Positions 42,166 to 53,529 are shown, counted from the stretch's first letter. The stretch: 64,000 nt of DNA from Hysterangium stoloniferum (GCA_015178975.1 WHVD01000173.1:102509-166508), one strand, 5' to 3'. Notes: generated by a model not told the origin, from the sequence alone. Made by a program: numbers and translations.

Positions 42166-42977
42166 GAATGAGGCCCTCATTCGCAGGGGGAATACCCACA
42201 GTGTCCCACCAACATCCTAACTTGATGTTTTCCTCTTGTCGCCATTCTGACAGTGTTTCATTATTCCTTCCATCACTTTACCACATATGTAATTTTCCAC
42301 CTCAGAGCATTTATCATTTGTATGTTGTCTCATCTCCCATTGAATTGACTGCCTTGTTCCATTCACATCATATTCCCATTCTTGGCCCTCCATTCTTACA
42401 TTTCACTTTAGTATAAGATTCCCATCATGTACACAGTTTGAATATCACCCAATAACATCAACATAGTCCTCTCTCATGTTTTAGAAGCTTGCACAATAAT
42501 ATATTCATTATCCTGAAGTATTGCTTCATACTGCCTAAATCCTTATCTTAGCCTCTAACCAGATTGAGGCTTGTCTCCCTCCTGACCCTTAGCCTCTGGA
42601 CACCAAATTTACAACCAAGTGTCAACATGTATATCCTGTTGCATTGTTACACCTATTCCCAGATACTTGAATCTTATAATATATTCCCACCTCCAGAACT
42701 TTACTTAGTTCCCAGACATTCTGCACTTCAATCCTTGTTCCATATTTGGTAACTTGTCTGTTGAAAAGTATTCATTTCTTTGCTTATTATGTTCCTGACT
42801 CAAAATCCCTGTCCAAATCCATCAATGTAGCTCTGATATTGACTTAGTTAGCTTATTCCTCATTTTTTTCTGTACACTCAATATTCAGAACTCTTCAAAA
42901 CCCTGGATATCTTCCATCTCTTAGGATATGTATATCAACCATCTGAAATAAGGACACTATGAGCATTTCTATAGGGT
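42166..42977. other. No gene recognised
   Basis: Pyrimidine-rich, AT-rich DNA with small frames (42168-42416 +, 42564-42752 +) lacking motifs. Confidence 0.45.
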
Positions 42978-42982
42978 ACAGC

Positions 42983-43878
42983 TGTTAAGAACAGAAAACT
43001 GACTGATGTCAGTAGACCGACAGAGGCCAAACAGAAAGACTTGGCTTCAGCTTATATGCTGTGCCCTTGCAAGTTACCATCAGGTGTCCTTAAATTTAGG
43101 GTGGGTGAGAACTAGTCCTGTCAAGTAAACCTTATGGTAAATCACTGATCAGAAACTGATGGACAAGTTGGGGGTTGAGTTGGAGACCAGGAGTTGGAGA
43201 CTGAGAGTTGGAGACTGAGAGTCAGAGACTGAGAGTTGGAGACTGAGAGTCAGAGACTGAGAGTTGGAGACTGAGAGTTGGAGACTGAGAGTCAGAGATT
43301 AGAGGTTGAAGTTGTAAGTGTAGGTTGAATTGTAAATCAGATGGCATCTGAATGTGGTGGTTGTGAATAGATAGCAGAGTTGGAGGTTAGAGGGGTATCT
43401 AAGTTGACATTGTGATTGTCTTGTAGCTACATTACAGTTGGACTTAAATACTAGTTATTGGCATCTCGAAATACTAACTAAGGTAAGAGCGGGAATGTCC
43501 AATAGTGACAAATAAACTTGACTAGGAACTGGAAGGTTATGATAAGATCGGAAGTCATGATTAACTGAGAGCAGAATTACGAGAAAAGGGAATAGTCCAA
43601 GAGCTGCAAGTATATATGTATGTATACAGGCATATGTGAAACATAGAGTAGAAACGGATCATCATAAATAAAAGGGGACGTATCAAAGCATAACTAGATG
43701 GTACAAGTATAACTTGACAGGGGTGTAAACAGGGTTTGATCACCATGAAGGTATATGTCAGTGTTGGTATACCAACAGTTGCCAATATGATGACTTGGCC
43801 AATTACTTGAAATGTAGGCAGACAATAGTATCATTGGGGACTGTCAGGTTGTGACAGGATTGCAACACAGTTGTAACA
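42983..43878 (+). mobile_element. Solo LTR, family A (copy A4)
   Basis: 896 bp, TGTTAAG...GTAACA, flanked by ACAGC (42978-42982 and 43879-43883). It contains the family block gacttggcttcagcttatat (43039-43058) and a 14-bp tandem repeat (gttggagactgaga / gtcagagactgaga) at about 43187-43305. Sequence right of it (43884-44219) looks like another, older family A copy in reverse, so the insertion was probably into an LTR. Confidence 0.88.
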
Positions 43879-43883
43879 ACAGC

Positions 43884-44219
43884 ATATAAACTGAAGCTAA
43901 GTCTTTACCCTAATGGCAAGTATCTGAGATCCCTGGTTACTTTCCAATAGTTTCCAAAATAAGCTTCTGTCTCAAGAACTTAGCATACATACTCTCCTGT
44001 TTGTGTTAAAATACTGGAGCATCTGACAATGACTTGCAAGGGTGCAACATGTACACTAAAACCAATCTTCACTCTTCTTTAGTAACTGGAGTTACCAGTC
44101 AAGTGTACACTGAGCCTTGAGTCCCCCATCCTTGCTCTTCTGTTTTAGTACACACTTAACACCAATCCTAACTTTCTCAGCCTTGGACTGGGGATGGCAC
44201 GTCCACTGTGCTTCTGTAT
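43884..44219 (-). repeat. Older family A LTR remnant
   Basis: atataaactgaagctaagtc at its left edge is the reverse of the family block, and the following order fits the reverse of an LTR. It is strongly diverged and its left part was displaced by copy A4. Confidence 0.45.
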
Positions 44220-44224
44220 CAGAT

Positions 44225-45109
44225 TGTCAGGACTGGAAAACCTGCTGGGCTCCAGACCCCATCCCCTATGTGCTATATTGTACTCACCAATGTACAGTTA
44301 CAACTGGAATGTCCACCAGAACCTACATGCTGACCTGTTCAGACTTGACTCTCTGTCTCACAGACCAGTCACCGGACTCTAACCAGACCCCCCAGAATCC
44401 CTCTAACAGAGCATAGAACCCTGTTCTGATATGGTCTAATGACCTGTCATAGTTTCATTCTCCGCTTCTGTTCCATTCCATTCTGTCCCTAACTCCCAGC
44501 AGTCAGAAGATTGATTATACAATAAGCACCCCCAGTAACTTAGCATATACTCTGCTCAATTCTCATATCTTATCACTGAAGAACAACACTTGCACACTCT
44601 TGGAGCCTGTGGCTCTTCCAATCCCTTTGACCCTTTGACCTCTCAACCTCTCAACTACTTGACCACTTGACCTCAACTTTGTGACCCATCCCAGAACCCA
44701 CAGGTTCCCCATCTGCTCCCATCTGAAAGTGGACACTACAATCTTATGAGGACAGCCCATAAGCTAAAGCCAAGTCCTTATTAAAAATAGTATGAGTTGA
44801 CTCTATTGCAATACACAATTTACAAGGGCCAAATAAGCTTGTAATGAAAGTACTTGTGTCTCAATATCTTTTGTCAGTTAGCATAGCACCTCCTGACAAT
44901 ATAGGTTTGGTGCTCTGGGAGGTGTATAGTGGTTCCTACACACATTAACCTCCAAATGCATGGTCCACAATTAGCATCTTCATATGAAAAGTTGAAATAA
45001 TTGGTGGACTCCCCCTATAAAAAGGTGTGTTTCATCATCAAATTTAACAGTCCTTCCCATAATATCCATGGGTTTCTCTAGAAACCCCCCATATGCCCCA
45101 CACTTAACA
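44225..45109 (-). mobile_element. Solo LTR, family A (copy A5), itself interrupted
   Basis: It runs TGTCAGG...CTTAACA on the plus strand, flanked by CAGAT (44220-44224 and 45110-45114). A 271-bp family D element with its own duplication sits at 44779-45049. Without it the LTR is about 609 bp. The family block is at 44755-44777 (agcccataagctaaagccaa). Confidence 0.88.
44779..45049 (-). mobile_element. Small LTR/TRIM-like element, family D copy 2, nested in LTR A5
   Basis: Reverse complement of 40662-40934, closely matched end to end, flanked by GTCCT (44774-44778 and 45050-45054). With the LTR around it this is a three-layer nest: host DNA, LTR A5, then this element. Confidence 0.9.
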
Positions 45110-45114
45110 CAGAT

Positions 45115-45820
45115 AGGTTGTGGTTGGTATTTCCATTCCAGCCTTTAAAAGTCCTCTTTGACTGCCCAACATTGTAAACATAGGTCCTCCCTTCACTATT
45201 TTGTAGAAAAGTCCAGTTATCCACTAAATGTTTTAAAGCTGAACTGTCTGGAGTTTAGGCAGTTGAGGTTTAGAGTTCATCCTCAGCTGCCCAGTCACTG
45301 GTCACAACCAGCTTAGCATGGCAGAAAAATGCCCCAAAGCAACACAAGGTTTTTTGTTTTTGTTTTATTTCTGTCTTTTTTAAAAAAAAAAAATTCCTTC
45401 AAGACCTTGATTTCTACAAAATAGAGAAGGACATCAATTATTGCAATGGGATGAAATCCATCATTGAATTTTTCCTTTGTGAGCAATTGCAGTACATTAG
45501 AGAATTTGGCCATTAATCCTTTGGTAGTATGAGGGTCATTTCCATATACATATGTACATGGCAAGGAAAGATCTAAAACATGGTTTATGTGGCTAGAACT
45601 GATATACCAGATTGTTGTTTCTTCCTTAACTGTTGTTCCTACTGAATGTTGTTCCATTCCCAATTCATCTTCTCCAAACACGATTGAATTCCTTTCGTGA
45701 CCATGCTTTCCTTAAAACATTTCAATTCCTAAAACTCGACCATTATCTGCAAAGGACTCTTTCTGAGATAGTCAAGTGGGGTGACTGAAACTGGATGCCA
45801 ATGATTTTTTATTAAACCAG
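45115..45820. other. Unassigned, one long minus-strand frame
   Basis: Minus strand 45681-45313 is open for 122 codons (KEETTIWYISSSHINHVLDL, KFSNVLQLLTKEKFNDGFHP) and ends in a poly-Phe/Lys artefact of an A/T run. It is coherent but unrecognised; it may be gene DNA carried by the Helitron whose 3' end lies at 46145. Confidence 0.25.
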
Positions 45821-46084
45821 TAGATGCTCAGCATAATCCCTCCCAAAATTGGGGGACTACTAACAATCTCTGAAGTGCTACAGTTAATATGGCACATCGC
45901 AGAAGGGGAACATATTCTTCCACCACTAACAAGAATTTGTCTTGCAACAGTGCTTTTCATATGCTGTATTCTATTACAACTGTTCACAGTTAGAAAAAGT
46001 TTAGACTCTGAGAAGGCATAAATTCTGAAATAGTCTACAATTTCAAAGTCTTTGAATTCCGAATGCATTTTCTAACATATAAGT

Positions 46085-46146
46085 ATTTAAGAGATGTTGA
46101 CACGGATTAAAGCTGACGCCCGGAGCCCGCAGCGGGGCTCGCGACC
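46085..46146 (+). other. Helitron 3' terminus next to the PP2C gene
   Basis: ttaagagatgttgacacgg ... ggagcccgcagcggggctcg matches the terminal region of the large Helitron (30240-30335) in the same orientation. It folds into a strong hairpin (gagcccgc/gcggggctc). No RepHel gene is adjacent, so this marks a non-autonomous or truncated Helitron entering from the left. Its end lies about 5 bp from the PP2C stop codon. Confidence 0.55.
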
Positions 46147-46150
46147 ACCA

Positions 46151-47593
46151 CTACTCCAGGATATCAACGACAACAACAGACATATCATCCCGCAAGTACT
46201 TTGACCTGCTGTTCATCGTCGCCATAGTCTCCTTGGCCATGCGATGATTATCGAGACCGAACAATATGTTCCGAATCACAACGTCCGCTAGATTATTAAT
46301 ATCGGTGGAAGGTATAAAGGAATGGCCGATGGACTTTTCGCAAGATAACATAGCTTCAGCGTCCAGCACATCCATGCCAGCGATAGATACAATCATATTC
46401 CCAACATCTTGGTCGGGCACTCCTTGCTCCATGAGTGACGACCGCAATCCGTCCGAACAAAAAACAAGCCTGTCTCCTTTCTTGATAGAGAAATACATGA
46501 CAGATGGTGTCGACGAGATATAAGGTGGGGTATGTTTCTGTTGGGCCCATCGATCGGTCGCTTCGGGAGGAATCGGACATCCCCACATCGTGCTTAAAAC
46601 GCTCGCGAGATCAATAGGGACTTTGAGAATTGCATCCCCAAGCGCTAAAAACATGCCATATGAATGTGAGAGCAGAAAAAGCATCACATTGCTGTCGCCT
46701 GCATACCTCGCGTGACCCCAAGCTGATCTTTCGTTCGATGGTATACAATCAGATCATCCTCGCCGGGATGTTCTTCCTGAAGTCGTTGTACTTCAGCGGC
46801 GTTGTTTAAATTGTGTAGGTCATTCAAGGGTATGGCAGTCCATCTATTGTTGACGATACGACCGAGATCTATGGAAGACGGTGGTACGTATGGTTCCATT
46901 GAAGGAAGAAGAATAAATACACTCACATCCTTCGGAGTCACCGAGGGAAGCAACCCACATGTTGTGCTCGCTACTTGAGATAATAACGGCAATTAACGCA
47001 GTCGATCCAGCACAGGCACGCCTCATGATGGGATAAGGATCGTGTTCGCCCATCTCCTTCATACCAAGAAAACGAGGGACGTCATCCTTGGTCCATTCAC
47101 TCCAGGGCTTTGAATCCATTGCACGCATTTTCTCAATTAGAGTATGATGGAGTGTTGCGTCGAAGTTCTGAATGGTATCGACGAGACAAATGGGTATAGC
47201 GTCGCCGAGATTATCTTGATTCTTCGCAATTTCAGCAGTGATTCGGATATCAACCTCTTTGATTAGATTTTTAGAAGCATATTCCGATACATGATCATCG
47301 TAGTGACCTGAAACATCATTCTCGTTTCAACAAGCCGACGTGTGAAAAGAAAGGGTCTGGGTACCATCAAAAACCCCTACGATCCATCCATAGTGTGTTC
47401 TCAGAACGGCTATTCTGTCTTCATTACGAATCTTATACGCTTGAAAGGATGCTTGATGGACTTTGAAGTTTGGGTCGAAGGGGTTAATGGGAATAGTGGC
47501 CTTGGAGGCAAACTGCGTGTTCATGTCTTCTCTAGTGTGGTGTGTATCGTAGTGACCGATAGGAGAATTTCCCTTATAGCAAATGTTCGACAT
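46151..47593 (-). CDS. PP2C-family serine/threonine protein phosphatase, four exons, intact
   Basis: Exons 47593-47365, 47307-46927, 46868-46707 and 46644-46151 join in frame to 422 codons. The introns are 57, 58 and 62 nt, all GT-AG. A metal-dependent (Mg/Mn) phosphatase removing phosphate from Ser/Thr. Motifs: NEDRIAVL, VGVFDGHYDDHVSEYA (metal Asp, spanning intron 1), RACAGSTALIAVII, MWVASLGDSEGY (intron 2), DQLGVTRALGDA (intron 3), DRLVFCSDGLRSSLME and RDDMSVVVVDILE at the C-terminus. FDGHYDD replaces the usual FDGHGG. The layout recalls the PTC5/pyruvate-dehydrogenase-phosphatase-like group, but no mitochondrial targeting peptide is obvious; the substrate is unknown. There are no stops or frameshifts and composition is less AT-rich than the surroundings. 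The Met at 47593 fits the frame and has no rival upstream. Confidence 0.92.
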
Positions 47594-48285
47594 GGTTCGA
47601 CAGTCCTATAGATCGTGACTCGTGACTAGCGTTCATCCCGTGGGAAAGCGAAGGACTTGTACATATATTAGACAAGCAATTTGGGACCCCGAACCCACAA
47701 CACGAATTCCCATTACATAAGTATCACTGGCAGGAAACTTTGTTCTCATCAAGCTTTCTAAAAAATTTCGGTACATTTTTTAATGGCATTCAGGGGAAGT
47801 AGGCGGCCCGTTTGTAACGTCGCGAAACATCAGGTCAAGGCAAACATCCATTAAAACAGAATGGATGTGGCGTAGGGAACAGACAGGAGCCCAATAGCCG
47901 ATTCCATAAGTCGCAACGTTTTGACAACAAATATTGTTATAAATCAAGACCCCATTACAATATATCTGTAACAATCAATATATCTCAGTCGATGGGTAGA
48001 TAGGGATTGACTGAGGTAGCTCTTGGTACTTTGAGTGTATTTATACGTCTGAACAAAGGGACGGAGATACCCATAAATCACATGCTTCTCACTCTCCCAA
48101 TTGTATTACGTCTTAGAGCATGCATAAGCCCATTTCACAACAAATATGTCTTTTGGTAAAATATAGGTGTCGGCCATGTGGTGCACCATGTGGCATGAAT
48201 CAATTGTGTCTACTCTCCTGAATTCTAAGCTCCCACTTCAATCATCTTTACCTTTCGAAGCTCTGTATCAGAAGTGCTTTGATGA
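47594..48285. other. Upstream region of the PP2C gene
   Basis: No gene seen. It should contain the PP2C promoter; no clear TATA at a fixed distance can be claimed. Confidence 0.45.
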
Positions 48286-48289
48286 ATAT

Positions 48290-48613
48290 CATTAGAGTAT
48301 GGTGATGTATGATTAGTATCACGCCATACCTCATCTTGTGACTGCATATTTCTTTACCGGTTCACGCATGTGATTAGTTATATTTAGTTTAGTGTTCACT
48401 TAGTTCCATGTTGTGGACATACGTTCACAGCACAGAACAGTGCACAGACCATGTATCATAGTATATAGTTACATCCAGATGAGAGTAGAGCCTCATCTGG
48501 AAACCTAGTTATATCACCGGTTTATCCCTCTACCTGCTCATCTCTTAGTGGCATTTGCTCCAAGTACTTGAGAGTCCTCACACTGTGATTCCCCAGGCTT
48601 GCAGATTCTAACA
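48290..48613 (+). mobile_element. Solo LTR, family C (copia-type) copy 2
   Basis: 324 bp homologous to 10014-10313, ending ttctaaca, flanked by AATAT (48285-48289 and 48614-48618). The first two bases read CA where the other copy has TG. It sits beside a copia RNase H remnant. Confidence 0.85.
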
Positions 48614-48619
48614 AATATA

Positions 48620-48777
48620 TCTGCAAACCTATCTGTTGTCGAGGCATTTTCCAGCCAAAACTCATCGTTCACGACTCGTTCATGAATGAAGTGGTGGCAA
48701 ATGTCGATGGGATTGACATGAGGGTTGGACAATGCTACAGTAAATACATATGACATATGGGTCCAAACCACACACAA
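48620..48777 (-). pseudogene. Ty1/copia RNase H C-terminal remnant
   Basis: The minus strand reads VNPIDICHHFIHERVVNDEF then ENASTTDRFADIF, matching the KHIDIRYHF...TTDQLADIFTK end of copia polyprotein. Only about 50 codons remain. Part of its upstream sequence (48733-48777) recurs inverted at about 53641-53690. Confidence 0.8.
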
Positions 48778-48779
48778 CT

Positions 48780-49320
48780 AACAGGGTTGAGTGTCACAGG
48801 CAAGGAAGGTGAGGAGAACAACATAATTGGTACACTACATAAGAGAAAGAGAAAGAGAAGTGCATAAACATCGACAGATCGGTTTCCTGAACAACAACTT
48901 GGTACTACTTTTACTTCGCTGGCTTCTTTGGAGCAGGCGGTACATACTGGGGGAACATTCGCGATATTGTACTGCCAAGACGATGCGGCGGGTACTTACA
49001 CTCGAGCTCGATGAACAACTCAGGGAATTGCAGTCCTCTTGTTTTGGAGTCCCACCTTGAGAGATTCATCTTCACATATTGTTAATTCTAAGAAATACTC
49101 CTTGTAAGTGAGGATCAAGGAAGAATTTCCCATAACTCACGGTTCCCCATAACTCACAGTTCTTCGTTTATGCACCTGGGGTGGTCAATGGGAAGTTTAA
49201 TCTATACTGATACTAAGTGGGAGAGGTTTTTATAATGTTTTTGATGTCTAAGGATATCTCCATGAGGGTGTCTGAATGGTGCTGGTTTCACTCTTGCGAC
49301 CTGGATATATGACTGTCATG
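48780..49320. other. Left flank of the copia element; no gene
   Basis: A 77-codon plus-strand frame (48827-49060) lacks motifs. The stretch 49098-49190 (gtaagtgaggatcaagg; cccataactcacagttctt) is repeated on the other side of the copia element (53607-53840), so it belongs to an older, duplicated background sequence. Confidence 0.45.
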
Positions 49321-49325
49321 TGTTC

Positions 49326-49618
49326 TGTTGAGATTATTTGTGCAGTTCTAATAATAACTCTTAGTGAGTGATAACTCCACTGAGTATATATAAGTATCTA
49401 CCTAATAATAACTATAGGTAGAGTAAGTATCATGACTAGTGACTAATAGAATAATCCTTTACATACCTCTTAGTGAGTGATAACTCCACTAAGAGGTTAC
49501 ACATTTGGAGGTACAACTATATATAGTATGCCTTGCATAGTGGGAACTATACAGTTCCCCAATATGTACTATGTTCCAGCTTACCAAATATGGCTTATGT
49601 AATGCCGTTACTTCAACA
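49326..49618 (-). repeat. 3' LTR of the copia element
   Basis: 293 bp. It contains a repeated word cttagtgagtgataactcca (49350 and 49464) and a tatatataag TATA-like box. It pairs with 53218-53510. Confidence 0.95.
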
Positions 49619-49703
49619 CCCTCCCTTAAGTGGAACATAGTCCAATTGGGTGAGAACATTTCCACCTTCGATTGAGCTAATGTTTTGGGGGTCGGTGGGG
49701 TCA

Positions 49704-50138
49704 TCATCTGTAGGGATGTAGTGGCATGGAGGTGAGTCGTCTCATAGCTACATCGTGAATACAGCGATTTTGCTTATCAACGTGCTTTGTGCGAATGTGA
49801 AATTCACCAGTCTTGATAATCAGAATCATTGATCGGTGATCATAATTGACGGTGATAGGACAAGTTCCTGAGTATGCGATTTCGGCTCTAAATGCCTGTG
49901 TCAAAAAGAATTCCTTTGTAACGTGAGTTGTACATATGTATTTCACCTCTGTCGATAATAGTGCAATGATAGGTTTCTTTTTTGAACTCCAGGAAATTGC
50001 ACCTCTATCCATGTTAAAACAATTACTGGATATCGAATATGGATGCTCTTGCGAGCTCCAATCTATATCCATGAAGACTTTGATGCCATTGCGTGAGTCG
50101 TCATGTTTGTCGCCAATCACTAACAATTTGTCTCGCAT
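49704..50138 (-). pseudogene. Copia RNase H domain
   Basis: The minus strand reads VFMDIDWSSQEH, CFNMDRGAISWSSKKKPI, ALLSTEVKYICTTHVTKEFF and LTQAFRAEIAYSG, matching the copia RNase H order (Y-x-D-A-D-W, ISWSSKKQ, EAEYIA). The second catalytic acid region is altered (STEVKYI) and the C-terminal part (IRTKHVDKQNR) has decayed. It is encoded near the 3' LTR, as expected. Confidence 0.85.
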
Positions 50139-50375
50139 TCATTTAAGGTACCGAAAGACTCTCTTTATGGTTTCCCAATACAGACGGCTGTGGTTCTGCA
50201 TGTATTGCAACAATAGCAATACAACTGCTTTGCAATATGGTCCATTTTGTATATCTTCACGTTGATGGGACATGGTTGGGCATTGGATCGAGAGATGCTG
50301 GTGGGGATCAAGTGGGTTTAGACATTTTGCATCCTGTAGACAAAAATGCACTATGATTTTCTTGATGTTAGTACA

Positions 50376-50876
50376 TCATAAAAATGAGATAGTATGTGTC
50401 ATGTGGTCCCTTTCTACTTGAATTCCAAATAACCAGTTGAATTCTCCTAAATCTTTTATTTTGAGCCGTTCTGTAAGCCTGTCCTTGAATCGAGTGATGA
50501 CTGACTTCGAATCTTTGGTCATTGTCCTATCGTTGAGGTCAACTGCGGTGACTTTGGCCTGTGAAAAACCTTGCGCAGCGAACCTATGTTTGTATTCGGT
50601 AATTTTGCCATTTGGCCCGTGTTTATACAGCGGAATAATCTTACTATCAATAGCATTCATATTTTCCGGCAGTCCTATGAGTTCCTGAGTACTGTATTTT
50701 ACCTCTTTGACATTTGCTGCTGATTCATTAATTTCTTTCATTGCAGTTGTCATGGTGGTTTCATATGATATTGAGACTGTTGGTAACATCTCATCAGGTT
50801 CACCATTTTGTGCGTTTTGCATGACGTTCCGAGTGTCCAGGGGTCCATTCCCTCCCTCAATTGGTATGTCATTCAA
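50376..50876 (-). pseudogene. Copia reverse transcriptase with deleted core
   Basis: Minus-strand ITEYKHRFAAQGFSQ (RT start) is followed, about 13 residues later, by TRFKDRLTERLKIKDLGEFN and WLFGIQVERD (the region after the catalytic YVDD). The palm with the catalytic aspartates is absent, so this copy cannot make cDNA itself. Its N-terminal part contains one of three NDI-EGG linker repeats. Confidence 0.85.
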
Positions 50877-52040
50877 AACGGTAGTGTCTGATTCATTGAG
50901 CCTAACGCTCCACCCGATAGTCAGTCAGCATTCTGTCTCTTCAATGCTCACTGGTGGGTCAACCAGCTCATGCATTGCCACTCCCATAGTGGCCTCACAT
51001 GGCATCAAAATCACCAGTATCGTGTTATCAAAATCATTTTGGCCTGTCTCATTGACTTCCATTTTTCTTTTGATAGTTACTCCATGCCTTGTGTCTTCAA
51101 CACTGGTGGGCGGTTCTTCTGATTCATGGATTGCTGTGGCCATCGCGTTTTCAAGCATTGTCGAAAATGGTGGTAAATTCTCATTGATATCATCCTCGAG
51201 AGTTTTACCAATCTGCAGCAATTCTGTGACAGCTGCAGTGTCGCGTGGTGTCGCCAGGGTGTCTGGAGTCCTCTAGGGAATTCCGGACCTTTTGGGTGTG
51301 CCTCCGTCGTCCCTTGTCCACTGTTGATGTCGCGGACATATGCCGACGGTTTGCGTGCATGATGACTTCGACATAATGTCTCTGAGTCTTGTGGGTCTGT
51401 GGTTGGTTCAGATTCTTTGATGGTTTCGATCCACGCATGTTGTTTGACTCGATGTATGTCTTGCACGACATTGGGAGTGTCTGGTGACCTGGTGTCTTGC
51501 TCGATGTTGTGGGTGCTAAATGGCATATACCCTCCCTCACCCAGTATGTCGTTCAAGGTGAGTGTGTTCGGCTCTTCGAATTTCAGGTTGTGTTCCATGC
51601 TAACTCAGCATTTTTCTGGCCAGTAGATGTTGTGACCTTTGCTCTCCTCACTGAAGCTGATCCATCGTCCCTCATCTGCTTTCGCATCAAGTTTTCCACG
51701 ATCTTCTTTTAGGACCCAAAGCTTCACGCCCCACTCAGGTACATTGCCTAAGTCAGGTTCCGATTTGTGTACAAGTTCGAAAGAGGTTTTACCGTCAAGA
51801 TTGCAGGTATATGCTGACGGTTTACGTGCATGGTGGCTTCCACATAGCATCTCCGACTCTGGTGTTGGCGTGATGTCCTCAAGATCCTCAAGAAGCTCTA
51901 TCCTTTCATGTGGGATCTCATCCCGTAGTCCATGGTGCACGAGTGTGTCGGTCAGTGTATTTTGTACAATGTGTTGGGTGTTCGTTGGGTCATTCCCTCC
52001 CTCAACCAGCACATCATTCAAAATTTCGATGACTGATTCA
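50840..52040 (-). repeat. Triplicated integrase-RT linker in the copia element
   Basis: Three related blocks start at LNDIPIEGG (about 50880), LNDILGEGG (about 51560) and LNDVLVEGG (about 52025), each followed by a T-x-N-x-VQ-type stretch. Two carry the LCGSHHARKPSAY / LCRSHHARKPSAYV motif (51830, 51360). The outer one keeps the end of integrase (WGVKLWVLKEDRGKLDAKAD, GRWISFSEESKGHNIYWP). Only one such linker is expected. Confidence 0.75.
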
Positions 52041-52398
52041 TTGAACTTGACGTTTTGTTCTACCGTGGTGCATCATTTTCCATGCAAATAGGTACGGTGC
52101 CCTTGTCTTTCGCTGCTGGATCCTACACAATGCCCTTTTTCAGCTTCGAGTTCAAGATTCCTGCAGTTTTCATTAAAGACGGCGAATTGACGGTGGTTAG
52201 GTGACTTGTGGTTTGACATTGCCAAATTGTAGACGTCAGTTTCCGTATGCTTGGGTGGATTCATTTCTCACGATGAGGTGGGTCTGGTGAATGTTGTCAT
52301 TAACGCAAAATCCTTACTTGACATGGCAACGTTTGCATTCTTGCCCATGTTGCTATTTGCATTATCATCATCCCCTTCATCCTGGCTTTTCTTCAGTT

Positions 52399-53126
52399 TT
52401 ATGACAGTCGGCTGCAAAGTGACCCTTCCTTCCACAGTTCCAGCATTTGATATTCACAGCCGATCTCTGTGGCCTTTCACTATCTCTTGGCTTGCTGCGC
52501 CCCTTTGAAGTAGCCATTGCCATCTCGGATCCTTTTGACTTTTTCTCGTCTATGGTAAGTCATTCATACTCTTCGATTATGGTGTCAACGGCCTTTACTG
52601 GTTCTAAAGTTGTAGCCGAAACCTTCGCTGACATTGATATAACGCTGATTAATGGATGGTATGACTTTGGTAGTGATCCGAGGATAATGGTAACCAAATC
52701 GTCATTCGATAGTCCAGCACCCATGCCTTTGAGTTGAGCCTGTATTTTCATCAACTCATCAAGGTGTGTCTTGACTGCTGAATCGTCCTTGCATTTCATT
52801 CCGTATATTCGGCGTCTGATATCGATCTTTACAGACAGTAATTTGCCTTCGCGCTTAATGCACAGTGCGTCCCAAACTTCTTTCACGGTTCGAAACTTCT
52901 GAATTTCGATCTGAAGGCTCAGTTCGATAGTCATGAAGATGTGGGCTTTGATACACGCCTCACGTTGTTCAAATTCATCCTGTTGTTGCTCTGCAGCTTC
53001 GACCTTGGCCCAATCATCTTCCGTGATTATGTGCTTCGCCCCAAATGTTGGCGGCGGTAGCGGCTCCCTCGCAGTTCCCTCAAGATGACGTTTTAGACCT
53101 CTACTGGTGCTGAGTACCATCAGCAT
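52399..53126 (-). CDS. Copia Gag (UBN2-type) with zinc knuckle
   Basis: 53126-52560 is a 188-codon open Gag: HLEGTAREPLPPPTFGAKH, HIFMTIELSLQIEIQKF, VKEVWDALCIKREGKLLSV, LDELMKIQAQLKGMGAGLSN, ILGSLPKSYHPLISVIS. Gag forms the particle that packages the RNA. Beyond a stop the same strand keeps a CCHC knuckle, CWNCGRKGHFAADC (about 52450-52409), for nucleic-acid binding. The start could lie slightly upstream near 53150. It is the only well-preserved protein of the element. Confidence 0.85.
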
Positions 53127-53200
53127 CTGGTTCTTCCAGGTAACCCAATTTGATCCATCACGGTCGAGTTACAGGACAACATAACTCTTGAAACTAGGTT

Positions 53201-53217
53201 CTGTGGGGCCCATAGCC
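53201..53217 (-). other. Primer-binding site of the copia element
   Basis: ggctatgggccccacag (minus strand) follows the 5' LTR with no gap. It is complementary to the anticodon stem-loop of initiator tRNA-Met apart from one base, so priming is by a half-tRNA as in copia/Ty5. Confidence 0.75.
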
Positions 53218-53510
53218 TGTTGAGATTATTTGTGCAGTTCTAATAATAACTCTTAGTGAGTGATAACTCCACTGAGTATATATAAGTATCTGCCTAATAA
53301 TAACTATAGGTAGAGTAAGTATCATGACTAGTGACTAATAGAATAATCCTTTACATACCTCTTAGTGAGTGATAACTCCACTAAGAGGTTACGTGTTTGG
53401 AGGTACAACTATATATAGTATGCCTCGCATAGTGGGAACTATACAATTCCCCAATATGTACTACATTCCAGCTTACCAAATACGGCTTATGTAATGCCGT
53501 TACTTCAACA
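53218..53510 (-). repeat. 5' LTR of the copia element
   Basis: 293 bp, pair of 49326-49618; it carries the promoter for the minus-strand transcript. Confidence 0.95.
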
Positions 53511-53529
53511 TGTTCCATCTGGGAAGTCC

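Larger units (their letters stand above)
49326..53510 (-). mobile_element. Complete but internally deleted Ty1/copia element with two LTRs
   Basis: Two 293-bp LTRs (49326-49618, 53218-53510), TGTTGAGATT...CTTCAACA, differ by about eight positions, apparently all transitions. TGTTC flanks the whole element (49321-49325 and 53511-53515). On the coding (minus) strand the 5' LTR is followed directly by ggctatgggcccc, a primer site complementary to the initiator-tRNA-Met anticodon region. Gag is present; protease, most of integrase and the RT core are missing, and a linker segment is triplicated. It therefore looks like a non-autonomous derivative mobilised by a relative. Confidence 0.95.

Noticed and set aside
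45313-45681. HET-domain protein fragment on the minus strand
   Set aside because: A loose resemblance upstream (EFNRVW) was not backed by further motifs.
50437-52737. Plus-strand ORFs of up to 189 codons
   Set aside because: They are antisense to recognisable copia Gag, linker and RT coding on the minus strand.
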